The notes below the pieces were generated by a model. That model had not been told where the DNA came from. It worked only from the letters and a program-made list of their open reading frames with translations, and made no database searches. Below are positions 1 through 6,104 of a DNA stretch of 7,031 bases, in pieces. The stretch is from the NCBI GenBank assembly GCA_018660305.1, contig JABJKO010000337.1:1-7031 (forward strand), written 5' to 3'. The stretch comes from Rhodospirillaceae bacterium (GTDB lineage Bacteria > Pseudomonadota > Alphaproteobacteria > MPNO01 > UBA2964). Position numbers and translations under genes: made by a program. The first letter of the stretch is position 1. Each line of letters opens with the position of its first letter.

Positions 1-1
1 C

Positions 2-613
2 GGTATCGGTGCGGATATTTTGGATGAGGCGATACCGGAGCGCATGCAGGCTGTCCTGAAGAACGCTTCCCGAATCAAGCCCGATAGCCATTGGATGCGC
101 GCCGCCGCATCGGTCATGCTGCTGGTTGTCGGCGCCGTCGCGGGGTGGATCGCCCATGGAACAGCCGTGCCCGCGCCTTCGAGCGAGACCGGATTCCTGC
201 GCCATGCGGTCAGTGCCCATGTGGTGTTCACGAAAGAACGCCGCCATGCCGTCGAAGCCAAAGCGACGGAGAAGCATCTGGTGCGCTGGCTGTCACGCCG
301 CGTGGGGCGGACTCTCAACCCACCGTCGCTGAAATCCGCCGGCTATCTTCTGGTGGGCGGGCGGCTGGTGGCCGATGATGGCGCGCCGGCGGCGCAGTTC
401 ATGTATCAGAACAAGGACAAGAACCGGCTGACCCTCTATGTCCGCAGCGCCCGGGACGCCAAGGATGTGTCGTTCAAAATTGCAACGGAGCGCGGCGTCT
501 CGGCCTTTTACTGGATTGAAGCGCCCTACGCCTATGCGCTGATCGGCAAGACCGACCGGGACAATCTTGTGGCGCTGGGCGAGATCGTCCACACGCACCT
601 GCAAAAACCCTAA
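2..613 (+). CDS. Transmembrane anti-sigma factor (5'-truncated by window edge)
   Basis: Probable membrane-anchored anti-sigma factor that would hold an ECF sigma factor inactive at the inner membrane. The frame is open from base 2 with no stop, and the LDEAIPERM segment, typical of the linker after the N-terminal sigma-binding domain, begins right at the edge. The gene therefore starts upstream and the TTG at 20 is unlikely to be its start. The 203 visible residues show a cytoplasmic linker (about 1-33), one transmembrane helix (about 34-51, AAASVMLLVVGAVAGWIA) and a periplasmic domain with the pattern GYLLVGGRLV...AAQFMYQN...RLTLYV seen in alphaproteobacterial COG5662-type regulators. The sigma-binding region, with any zinc motif, lies outside the window. 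A partner ECF sigma gene is expected just to the left but cannot be seen. The family call is fairly secure; the inducing signal is unknown. Confidence 0.8.
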   Translation, partial: GIGADILDEAIPERMQAVLKNASRIKPDSHWMRAAASVMLLVVGAVAGWIAHGTAVPAPSSETGFLRHAVSAHVVFTKERRHAVEAKATEKHLVRWLSRRVGRTLNPPSLKSAGYLLVGGRLVADDGAPAAQFMYQNKDKNRLTLYVRSARDAKDVSFKIATERGVSAFYWIEAPYAYALIGKTDRDNLVALGEIVHTHLQKP

Positions 614-650
614 TCACCTCATCATTTCGGCGAAATTTATTTTCTCCCCT

Positions 651-676
651 GGGAACGATCCCGGGAATATTCCCGG
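651..676. promoter_or_regulatory. Tandem GGGA-N4-TCCC dyads upstream of cytochrome gene
   Basis: Two 12-bp units of the form GGGA-N4-TCCC abut exactly: GGGAACGATCCC at 651-662 and GGGAATATTCCC at 663-674. The second lies within a perfect 16-bp palindrome, CCGGGAATATTCCCGG (661-676). They sit about 70-90 bp before the cytochrome start and just upstream of a possible -35 element at 687, a usual place for an activator or repressor site. No cognate regulator is recognised. The symmetry is directly visible; regulatory function is inferred. Confidence 0.4.
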
Positions 677-686
677 CTTCAATCTG

Positions 687-715
687 TTGACTGTCTGGGA
701 TGTGACAGGATTCAT
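687..715 (+). promoter_or_regulatory. Possible sigma-70-type promoter for cytochrome c'
   Basis: TTGACT (687-692) matches the -35 consensus at five of six positions. It is followed after 17 bp by ATTCAT (710-715), a weak -10 with three matches. This would place transcription start near 722, about 20 bases before the ATG at 744. An alternative reading is an ECF-type promoter using a GGAA-containing -35 in the dyads (for example GGAAT 664-668, then TGTT 16 bp later). Neither is a strong match. Confidence 0.3.
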
Positions 716-743
716 CCGATATTCTTTGGGAGGAAATTTAGTT

Positions 744-1211
744 ATGAGGATTTTAGTCAAACATGTTTTTGCTGCCGGACTGGCCGTTGCCGTGATCGGT
801 GCCGGTCTTGCGGCGACGCAGCCGGTCTCCGCCGACATGGGCGCGGTCAAGGAACGCCAGGCGACATTCAAGAAAATCTCGAAAGCCAATAAGGCAATCA
901 AAAAGGCGGCCAAGGCAGGTGATAAGTCGGCTGCCATGGATCAGGCAAAAATGATCGTCGGCTATGCCGACAGGCTGGCCGGTCTTTTCCCCAAGGGAAC
1001 CGATCGTGGCATGCTGGGCAAGAAGGCAACCCGCGCCAAGCCGGAAATCTGGTCGGACTGGGATACCTTCAAGCAAAAACTCGGTGATTTGAGGGGTGTT
1101 GCCGTGCAGGTTGCCGGCGGTGATTTGGCCGCTGCAAAAGGCATGGGTAAGAGATGCGGGGCCTGCCATAAGCTGTTCCGCGGCAAGAAGGTGAAGAAGA
1201 AAAAGATGTAG
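744..1211 (+). CDS. Periplasmic class II cytochrome c (cytochrome c' type)
   Basis: Small periplasmic haem protein of the four-helix-bundle cytochrome c'/c556 family, 155 residues. The ATG at 744 is chosen because GGGAGGA (728-734) lies in front of it and the product opens with a clear Sec signal peptide: basic MRILVK, a hydrophobic core, and probable cleavage after VSA (residue 30). A longer frame from 567 would overlap the upstream gene and bury the signal peptide. The single haem site CGACH is at residues 138-142, near the C-terminus as in class II cytochromes, followed by a Lys-rich tail. In RQATF (38-42), Phe42 falls where five-coordinate cytochromes c' carry a bulky distal residue (Leu16 in the Alcaligenes protein, in RQSAL). 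A high-spin, NO/CO-binding cytochrome c' is therefore more likely than a low-spin c556. The coordination state is inferred. A terminator follows, so it is probably transcribed alone or with the upstream gene. Confidence 0.87.
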   Translation: MRILVKHVFAAGLAVAVIGAGLAATQPVSADMGAVKERQATFKKISKANKAIKKAAKAGDKSAAMDQAKMIVGYADRLAGLFPKGTDRGMLGKKATRAKPEIWSDWDTFKQKLGDLRGVAVQVAGGDLAAAKGMGKRCGACHKLFRGKKVKKKKM

Positions 1212-1231
1212 ACCACGCTCTGGTTTTACGG

Positions 1232-1265
1232 AAAAGGGCGGCCCAAAGGGTCGCCTTTTTCTTTT
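1232..1265 (+). terminator. Rho-independent terminator after cytochrome c'
   Basis: AAAAGGGCGGCCC pairs with GGGTCGCCTTTT around an AAA loop, with one bulged G and one G-T wobble. The stem runs directly into a T-rich tract (TTTTTCTTTT). It lies about 20 bases after the cytochrome stop codon and separates this gene from the CoxL-like gene. Confidence 0.8.
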
Positions 1266-1330
1266 GCGGATCAATCCCGCTATTGCCCGCGACAATCCGA
1301 TCAGGTATCCGGTGACGGTAGAAAATCACT

Positions 1331-1346
1331 GTTCATGAACGGGAAG
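1331..1346 (+). promoter_or_regulatory. Palindrome and ribosome binding site before CoxL-like gene
   Basis: GTTCATGAAC (1331-1340) is a perfect 10-bp palindrome. It directly precedes GGGAAG (1341-1346), a usable Shine-Dalgarno sequence 7 bases before the ATG at 1354. The site supports that start. The palindrome could be a small operator in the 5' leader, but it is short enough to arise by chance. A weak -35/-10 pair (TTGCCC 1283-1288, TATCCG 1306-1311, 17-bp spacing) lies upstream. Confidence 0.35.
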
Positions 1347-1353
1347 ACGGGCG

Positions 1354-3672
1354 ATGGGCGAATTTGGTATCGGACAACCTGTGCCACGGACGGAAGACCC
1401 GCGCTTGCTGCGGGGCGGTGGCCAGTATGGCGACGATTTCGTCCTCGCCAATCAAGCCCATGGCTACATCCTGCGGTCGCCTCACGCCCATGCGGCCATC
1501 AGATCCATCGACACGACGTCGGCGAGGTCGGCGCCGGGAATCCTCGCGGTGCTCACCGGTGAAGATTGGAACGCGGAACAGTTCGGGGCGTTTCCGGTCA
1601 TGGTGCCCCGGCAAAAACGCGATGGCTCGCCCATGCATCCGGGAACCCGCACTGCCCTGCCCACTGACCGCGTGCGTCTGGTGGGCGATGACGTCGCCTT
1701 CGTGGTCGCCGAAACACTGGCCCAGGCCAAGGATGCCGCGGAGCTGATCGACATCGATTATGAGATCCTGCCCTCCGTCACATCGGTTTCGGACGCCGCA
1801 AAACCGGACGCAGCGGCGGTGTGGGATGATTGCCCCGACAATGAGTGCTTTTTTTTCGAGCTTGGCGACAAAAGTGCCGTTGACGCGGCCTTCGCGAATG
1901 CTCACCACACCACCAAAATCGACTACGTGGTGAACCGCATCTCGGCCAACGCCATGGAGCCGCGGGTGTCCATCGGCGACTATAACCGGCGCGACGGCCG
2001 CTACACCCTTCATACCAGCACACAGAGCGTCCATGGCATCCGCGGCCACGTGTCTGCCGTGCTGGGCGTGCCGGAAATGCAGATCCGCGTGGTCGCCGGC
2101 GATGTGGGCGGCGGGTTCGGCATGAAGGGGGACGTCTATCACGATCAGATCTTCGTGCTGTGGGCCTCGCGCATGGTCGACCGGCCGGTGCGCTGGACCG
2201 CCGAGCGCAGCGAATCCCTTATGTCGGACACCCATGCAAGAGACAACGTGACCATTGCGGAACTCGCTCTGGACGCGGATGGCAAATTTCTCGCTTTCCG
2301 GGTCGATACCATCGCCAATCTGGGGGCCTATCTCGGCACCATGACGCCCCATTCTCCCACCAACAATTTAGGCGGGCTGGCGGGCGTCTACACCACGCCG
2401 GCGATTTACACGGCGGTCTCTGGACGGTTCACCAATACGGGCTGGACCGGACCCTATCGCGGCGCCGGGCGGCCCGAGGCCAGCCTCGCCATCGAAAAGG
2501 CCATCGACAGGGCAGCAGCCGAAATGGGAATCGACCGTGCGGAAATCCGCCGCCGCAATCTCATCCCGGCCGATGCCATACCCTATCAGACCGGGCTGAT
2601 CTTTAATTACGATTCCGGAGATTTCCCGAAGGTAATGGAGCAATCCCTTGAACTCGCCGATTACGGTGGTTTCGAGGAACGCCGCAAGGAAGCGGCGGCG
2701 CGCGGCAAGCTGCGGGGCATGGGCATTGCCTATGCCATCGAACAGGCCGCCGCCCCCATCGAGGAAACCGCCGAGATCCGTTTCGATGGCCAGGGCAATT
2801 GCGCCATCCTCATGGGCACCCTCAACCAGGGCCAGGGCCATGACGTCACCTTCAAGCAACTGATCAACGAACAGCTCAACATCCCGCTGGAGCAGATCAC
2901 GCTGGTGCAGGGCGATACCGACATCGTCGCGCACGGCCGCGGCACGTTCGGCTCACGGTCGGCCGGCAATGGCGGCGCGGCGCTTCACATGGCCGGCGAC
3001 CGCATCATCGAAAAGGGCAAGACCATCGCGGCCCATATGCTGGAAGCCGCCGAGGCGGACATCGTATTCGACGATGGGATGTTTTCGGTGACCGGTACCG
3101 ATCGCGGTGTCGCCATTCAGGATGTCGCCAAGACCGCCTATGCGCTGATGGTGCTACCGCCCGGGATCGAACCAACGCTCACCGCCCAGGCCGCCTTCAA
3201 ACCGGCCGCGCCGACCTTTCCCAATGGCTGTCATCTATGCGAGCTGGAAATCGATCCCGACACCGGCACCACCGAGTTCATCAGCTATGTTGTGGTGGAC
3301 GATGTGGGCACGGTGATCAACCCGTTGCTGCTCAAGGGACAAATTCATGGCGGCATCAGCCAGGGGCTCGGCCAGGCCATGTGCGAGGATATGTCCTATG
3401 ATCCCGATTCGGGCCAGCTCATCACCGCCTCGTTCCTCGATTACTGTATGCCCCGCGCCGACGATATGTGTTCCATCGAAGTCGTCAGCGAAAGTTTCCC
3501 TTCCCCCACCAACCCGCTGGGCATCAAAGGCGCGGGAGAGGCCGGCTGCGTCGGCGCGCTCCCCTGCGTGCAAAGCGCCCTGATCGACGCCCTGTCGCCG
3601 CTCGGCATCACCGACGTCCCCATGCCAGCCACGCCTTATCAGTTATGGGAGGCGATGCGGGCGGCTGGATAG
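1354..3672 (+). CDS. Molybdopterin-binding large subunit, xanthine dehydrogenase / CoxL-like family
   Basis: Catalytic large subunit of a molybdenum hydroxylase (aldehyde oxidase, xanthine dehydrogenase, CO dehydrogenase superfamily), 772 residues, full length for the family. The N-terminus has the family opening IGQPVPRTEDPRLLRGGGQY. Cofactor-site landmarks follow in order: GGGFGMK (252-258), PYRGAGR (367-373), QGQGH (492-496), GTFGSRS (530-536) and KGAGEAG, with the presumed catalytic base Glu729. True Mo-Cu CO dehydrogenase has AYxCSFR at the active-site loop, whose Cys binds copper; here it is PYRGAGR, like the 'form II' group, so CO oxidation is unlikely. No signal peptide is seen, so it should be cytoplasmic. 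The 2Fe-2S and FAD subunits normally encoded alongside are absent on both sides within the window. A CoxG-family gene lies about 1.8 kb downstream, beyond an oppositely oriented gene. Substrate unknown. Confidence 0.9.
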   Translation: MGEFGIGQPVPRTEDPRLLRGGGQYGDDFVLANQAHGYILRSPHAHAAIRSIDTTSARSAPGILAVLTGEDWNAEQFGAFPVMVPRQKRDGSPMHPGTRTALPTDRVRLVGDDVAFVVAETLAQAKDAAELIDIDYEILPSVTSVSDAAKPDAAAVWDDCPDNECFFFELGDKSAVDAAFANAHHTTKIDYVVNRISANAMEPRVSIGDYNRRDGRYTLHTSTQSVHGIRGHVSAVLGVPEMQIRVVAGDVGGGFGMKGDVYHDQIFVLWASRMVDRPVRWTAERSESLMSDTHARDNVTIAELALDADGKFLAFRVDTIANLGAYLGTMTPHSPTNNLGGLAGVYTTPAIYTAVSGRFTNTGWTGPYRGAGRPEASLAIEKAIDRAAAEMGIDRAEIRRRNLIPADAIPYQTGLIFNYDSGDFPKVMEQSLELADYGGFEERRKEAAARGKLRGMGIAYAIEQAAAPIEETAEIRFDGQGNCAILMGTLNQGQGHDVTFKQLINEQLNIPLEQITLVQGDTDIVAHGRGTFGSRSAGNGGAALHMAGDRIIEKGKTIAAHMLEAAEADIVFDDGMFSVTGTDRGVAIQDVAKTAYALMVLPPGIEPTLTAQAAFKPAAPTFPNGCHLCELEIDPDTGTTEFISYVVVDDVGTVINPLLLKGQIHGGISQGLGQAMCEDMSYDPDSGQLITASFLDYCMPRADDMCSIEVVSESFPSPTNPLGIKGAGEAGCVGALPCVQSALIDALSPLGITDVPMPATPYQLWEAMRAAG

Positions 3673-3711
3673 ACGACACTAGTCCGGTTTAACATTCCGG
3701 CGATACTTTTT

Positions 3712-3729
3712 GCGCGCCGGACGGCGCGC
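3712..3729. repeat. Perfect inverted repeat GCGCGCCG-GA-CGGCGCGC
   Basis: Two 8-bp arms flank a 2-bp centre, about 40 bp after the CoxL-like stop. A T-run (3707-3711) precedes the dyad rather than follows it, so it is not a normal terminator for the plus-strand transcript. An alternative, wider pairing of CCGGCG near 3698 with CGCCGG near 3715-3720 is possible. It may be the left edge of the composite repeat beside it. Confidence 0.5.
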
Positions 3730-3730
3730 G

Positions 3731-3857
3731 ACCCCCCACCTACACCTCCCCCCTGTAGAAGGGGGAGGGAAGGTTTTTTAACGGCATACAATTTTAAATC
3801 CCCTCCCCCTCGATGGGGGAGGCTGTAGCCGCGAAGCGGATACAGGGTGGGGGTGAT
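3731..3857. repeat. Composite intergenic inverted repeat, MITE/REP-like
   Basis: The outer arms are imperfectly complementary: ACCCCCCACCTACA at the left (3731-3744) and ACAGGGTGGGGGTGAT at the right (3842-3857). Between them are two hairpins with the same 8-bp arms, CCTCCCCC...GGGGGAGG (about 3745-3768 and 3802-3822), and a third small hairpin, CCGC-GAA-GCGG. The centre is AT-rich. Short C/G-rich dyads like this, scattered between genes, are common in alphaproteobacterial genomes and are thought to be non-autonomous repeat elements. No second copy is present in this window, so repetition across the genome is inferred. The first hairpin is followed by a run of six T and might also end transcription of the CoxL-like gene. 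Confidence 0.65.
3745..3779 (+). terminator. Possible terminator of CoxL-like gene inside the repeat
   Basis: The 8-bp stem CCTCCCCC/GGGGGAGG is followed by GAAGG and then TTTTTT (3774-3779). Stem strength is good, but the T-tract starts six bases after the stem, so termination is uncertain. It is the only terminator-like structure found between the CoxL-like stop and the convergent egtB-like gene. Confidence 0.35.
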
Positions 3858-4005
3858 ACGGCTCCAACCCCGAAAACAGAGTCTCAAAAGGCTCGATTTC
3901 CTACAGACGCGGGAACCAGGCCGGTTTCAGATGACCGTAAAAATTTAAACCAGACAGTAGTGTGACAAGCACGACCAGGACGATTGAGGGCGTTAATGCT
4001 GCAAT
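3858..4005. other. Intergenic spacer with no recognised gene
   Basis: This is the right part of the 333-bp gap between the CoxL-like stop (3672) and the convergent sulfoxide synthase stop. It holds no convincing frame on either strand and no clear intrinsic terminator for the minus-strand gene. The only symmetry seen is a short imperfect dyad, GAACCAGGCCGGTTTC, near 3911-3926. Confidence 0.5.
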
Positions 4006-5331
4006 CTAAATCGCGCAGGTCCTGAAACCGGCGAGCACGTCACGGCGGTCGCAGGTGTAGAAATTGCGGAAAGTGTTCCAGACGATGCGGCCTCTGGTGG
4101 CCCAGGAGCCGCCGCGCAGCACGGCGTGTTTGCCATCCATCCAGGGGGCCGAATAATCCTTGTAGGGATCGGGGACGAAACCCTCGAAATGCCCGAAGCT
4201 GGTGCGAGTCCATTCCCACACATTGCCCATCATCTGGCGGCAGCCATAGGCGCTGTCGCCGTCCGGGTATGAAGCGACATCGATTGTGCCGTTGCGCAGA
4301 CCTTCCAGATTGGCGTGATGGGATTCCGCTGGCGCATCGCCCCATGGGTAGCGGGATTTCGGCCCACGCAAACTGTCATGATCCGGGTCTGGTGCGCGTG
4401 ACGCGGCGACCTCCCATTCGGCTTCGTGAGGAAGACGCCGCCCGGCCCATTGGCACCAGGCGTTGGCTTCGAACCAGTTCACGTGAATCACCGGCGCGTG
4501 GGGCCGCAGCGGTACGGTCTGGTCGAATTCCCGCACCTGCCAGCAATCGTCGGTCCGGTTCCAGTAGACCGGGTGGTTGGCACCGGCCTGCTGTCGCCAC
4601 GCCCATCCTGCCCCGGTCCACAACGACTCGCTGTCATAGCCGCCATCATCGACGAAGGCCTGAAATTCCTCATTGGTGACCGGCGCCCGGGCAATGGTGA
4701 AAGGATCCACCTCATAGCCATGACCCCATTTCTCGTTATCCATGTAATAAGGGTCCGAGGGCTGGGCGCCCAGCATGTGGACACCGCCCGGTATGTCCAC
4801 GTCGCCCGGGAATGGACCGGTTTCGGCCACCGGCAGATCGCCGCCGCCGCCAATAACCGGCGCCGGATATCCGTGGGTCTGACGGGTATAGGTGAAGGCC
4901 TCGTTGTGCATGTCCTGGTGAAACACCACGAGCTGAGTGAAGTAGCTGTCCTGGACCGACGCCATTTCCTCATTACCCAGACGGGTGATCACCGCATCGC
5001 GGATCTCCTCCATATAGCGACGGGTGGTCGCCAGGTCCGGCAGCGGCAGGTCCCACCGCGTGTCGTGGGCGACAGCCATGGAATCATAAAGCGTGTCGGC
5101 ATCGGCCCGCACCGACTCTTTGCCATCGACCATCCGCATCACGAAATTTTCCTGGAACCAGGCGATATGGCCAATCTCCCAGAGCATGGGATTAACGATG
5201 CGCAGTTTGGGCCCCATGAGCTGATCGTCGGACAGCCCGGCGATCAAAGCCATGGTCCGGTCATCGGTATCGCGCACAATATTGGCGAGATATTCGGTCG
5301 TTACAGGCTGAACTTTGGGAAACTTGACCAT
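4006..5331 (-). CDS. EgtB/SenA-family nonheme iron sulfoxide synthase
   Basis: Enzyme of the ergothioneine EgtB / selenoneine SenA / OvoA group, 441 residues. These enzymes join a sulfur or selenium donor to the imidazole carbon of trimethylhistidine (OvoA uses histidine) using Fe(II) and O2. An N-terminal DinB-like helical domain (about 10-150) carries the expected iron ligands: His55 in WEIGHIAWF, then His138 and His142 in HQDMHNE, the family HxxxHxE motif. A C-terminal FGE-sulfatase domain (about 170-440) shows WFEANAWCQWAGRRLPHEAEWE (286-307), GNVWEWT (369-375) and LRGGSW (405-410), ending in NFYTCDRRDVLAGFRTCA. That ending differs from the NFFP..RWQFSG-type end of many EgtBs and may favour SenA. 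Neither egtD nor senB/selD lies in the window, so the substrate cannot be settled. A stop immediately precedes the ATG, and the bases before it (TTTCCCCT) contain no Shine-Dalgarno sequence. Confidence 0.85.
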   Translation of the reverse strand: MVKFPKVQPVTTEYLANIVRDTDDRTMALIAGLSDDQLMGPKLRIVNPMLWEIGHIAWFQENFVMRMVDGKESVRADADTLYDSMAVAHDTRWDLPLPDLATTRRYMEEIRDAVITRLGNEEMASVQDSYFTQLVVFHQDMHNEAFTYTRQTHGYPAPVIGGGGDLPVAETGPFPGDVDIPGGVHMLGAQPSDPYYMDNEKWGHGYEVDPFTIARAPVTNEEFQAFVDDGGYDSESLWTGAGWAWRQQAGANHPVYWNRTDDCWQVREFDQTVPLRPHAPVIHVNWFEANAWCQWAGRRLPHEAEWEVAASRAPDPDHDSLRGPKSRYPWGDAPAESHHANLEGLRNGTIDVASYPDGDSAYGCRQMMGNVWEWTRTSFGHFEGFVPDPYKDYSAPWMDGKHAVLRGGSWATRGRIVWNTFRNFYTCDRRDVLAGFRTCAI

Positions 5332-5489
5332 AGGGGAAATTTAGTCCGATTTCGTTTCAAAGAGAAGCGCACCGATCCGTTCGAAACGCGCCCGGCAAAA
5401 CGCGCCCGGGATAGACGGTTGGACCCAGCTATGGGATAACCGGGCTACGATAACGAGGTCGCAAAGACCGTAATTGAGAGGAAAGTTCG
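5332..5489. promoter_or_regulatory. Divergent spacer between egtB-like and CoxG genes
   Basis: Promoters for both outward-reading genes should lie in these 158 bp. The 12-mer AAACGCGCCCGG occurs twice in direct orientation (5384-5395 and 5398-5409), 14 bp apart start to start. Next to it is an imperfect dyad, GGTTGGACCC...GGGATAACC (about 5418-5442). No strong -35/-10 pair stands out on either strand. The repeats could be a shared regulator site; this is inference from position alone. Confidence 0.35.
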
Positions 5490-6098
5490 GTGGAATTCGA
5501 CAACACGTTTGAGGTCCCGGTGCCGGTCGACGAGGCCTGGTCCATCCTGATGGATATCGAGCGGATCGCACCCTGCGTGCCAGGAGCGGAGCTCACCGAA
5601 GTCGTCGATGAGAACACCTATAAAGGCAAGATCTCGGTCAAGCTGGGCCCGGTGGCGCTGACCTTCAATGGTCAGACCACATTTGAGGAAAAAGACGAAG
5701 CCAGCCGCAGCGCAAAGCTCAAGGCGCAGGGGACCGATGCCAAGGGCCGCGGCGGCGCGCATGCCAATGTGGATTTCGGCATGGAACCGTCGGACAAGGG
5801 CACCAAGGTCATGATCCATACCAACCTGCAGCTATCGGGCGCCGTCGCCCAGTATGGGCGTGGTGTCGGCATGGTCTCCGACCTCGCCCAGCAGATCATT
5901 GGGCAGTTCGCCGACAATCTGGAAAAAAACGTCATCGCCCCGCAGGCGGCACCCGCCGCCCCCGCGGAGGGATCAGCCGGCGACGCCGCGCCCGCCGATG
6001 CAGCACCGCCGCAGCAGGCCGCACCGGTTCAGGTTGGCGGCATGGGATTGAAAGTCCTGTGGAATGCCATCAAGCGGTTGTTTGGCGCCGGCACTTAA
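5490..6098 (+). CDS. coxG: CoxG-like SRPBCC protein with C-terminal anchor
   Basis: CoxG-family protein, 202 residues. CoxG proteins of aerobic CO dehydrogenase clusters bring the molybdenum enzyme to the cytoplasmic membrane and have been linked to quinone transfer. The GTG at 5490 is chosen because GAGAGG (5476-5481) precedes it with 8 bases spacing and the product opens directly with the domain start MEFDNTFEVPVPVDEAW. The SRPBCC/CoxG domain covers about 1-149, with PGAEL (31-35), YKGKISVKLGPV (44-55) and the C-terminal helix SDLAQQIIGQFADNLE (130-145). A flexible Ala/Pro linker (about 150-182) leads to an amphipathic, basic tail (MGLKVLWNAIKRLF, 185-198) suited to membrane attachment, as in CoxG. 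The natural partner family, the CoxL-like subunit, is encoded upstream on the same strand but separated by the egtB-like gene. Its actual partner is unknown. Confidence 0.85.
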   Translation: MEFDNTFEVPVPVDEAWSILMDIERIAPCVPGAELTEVVDENTYKGKISVKLGPVALTFNGQTTFEEKDEASRSAKLKAQGTDAKGRGGAHANVDFGMEPSDKGTKVMIHTNLQLSGAVAQYGRGVGMVSDLAQQIIGQFADNLEKNVIAPQAAPAAPAEGSAGDAAPADAAPPQQAAPVQVGGMGLKVLWNAIKRLFGAGT

Positions 6099-6104
6099 AA
6101 TCGC

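Noticed and set aside
567..743. N-terminal extension of the cytochrome gene to an upstream start
   Set aside because: It would overlap the anti-sigma gene, translate the dyad region and bury the signal peptide; the ATG at 744 has a good ribosome binding site.
753..1295. Minus-strand frame opposite the cytochrome c' gene
   Set aside because: It overlaps a gene with a signal peptide, a CGACH haem motif and its own terminator, and the minus-strand product shows no recognisable features.
1333..2352. Long minus-strand frame opposite the CoxL-like gene (339 codons)
   Set aside because: His/Arg/Gly-rich antisense shadow of a GC-rich gene; the plus strand encodes a recognisable full-length enzyme with family motifs.
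3712..3857. CRISPR array or IS element
   Set aside because: The repeats are hairpin arms without regular spacers, and there is no transposase or cas gene nearby.
4426..5439. Plus-strand frame of 337 codons opposite the egtB-like gene
   Set aside because: Antisense shadow; the minus strand shows complete EgtB-family motifs and domain order.
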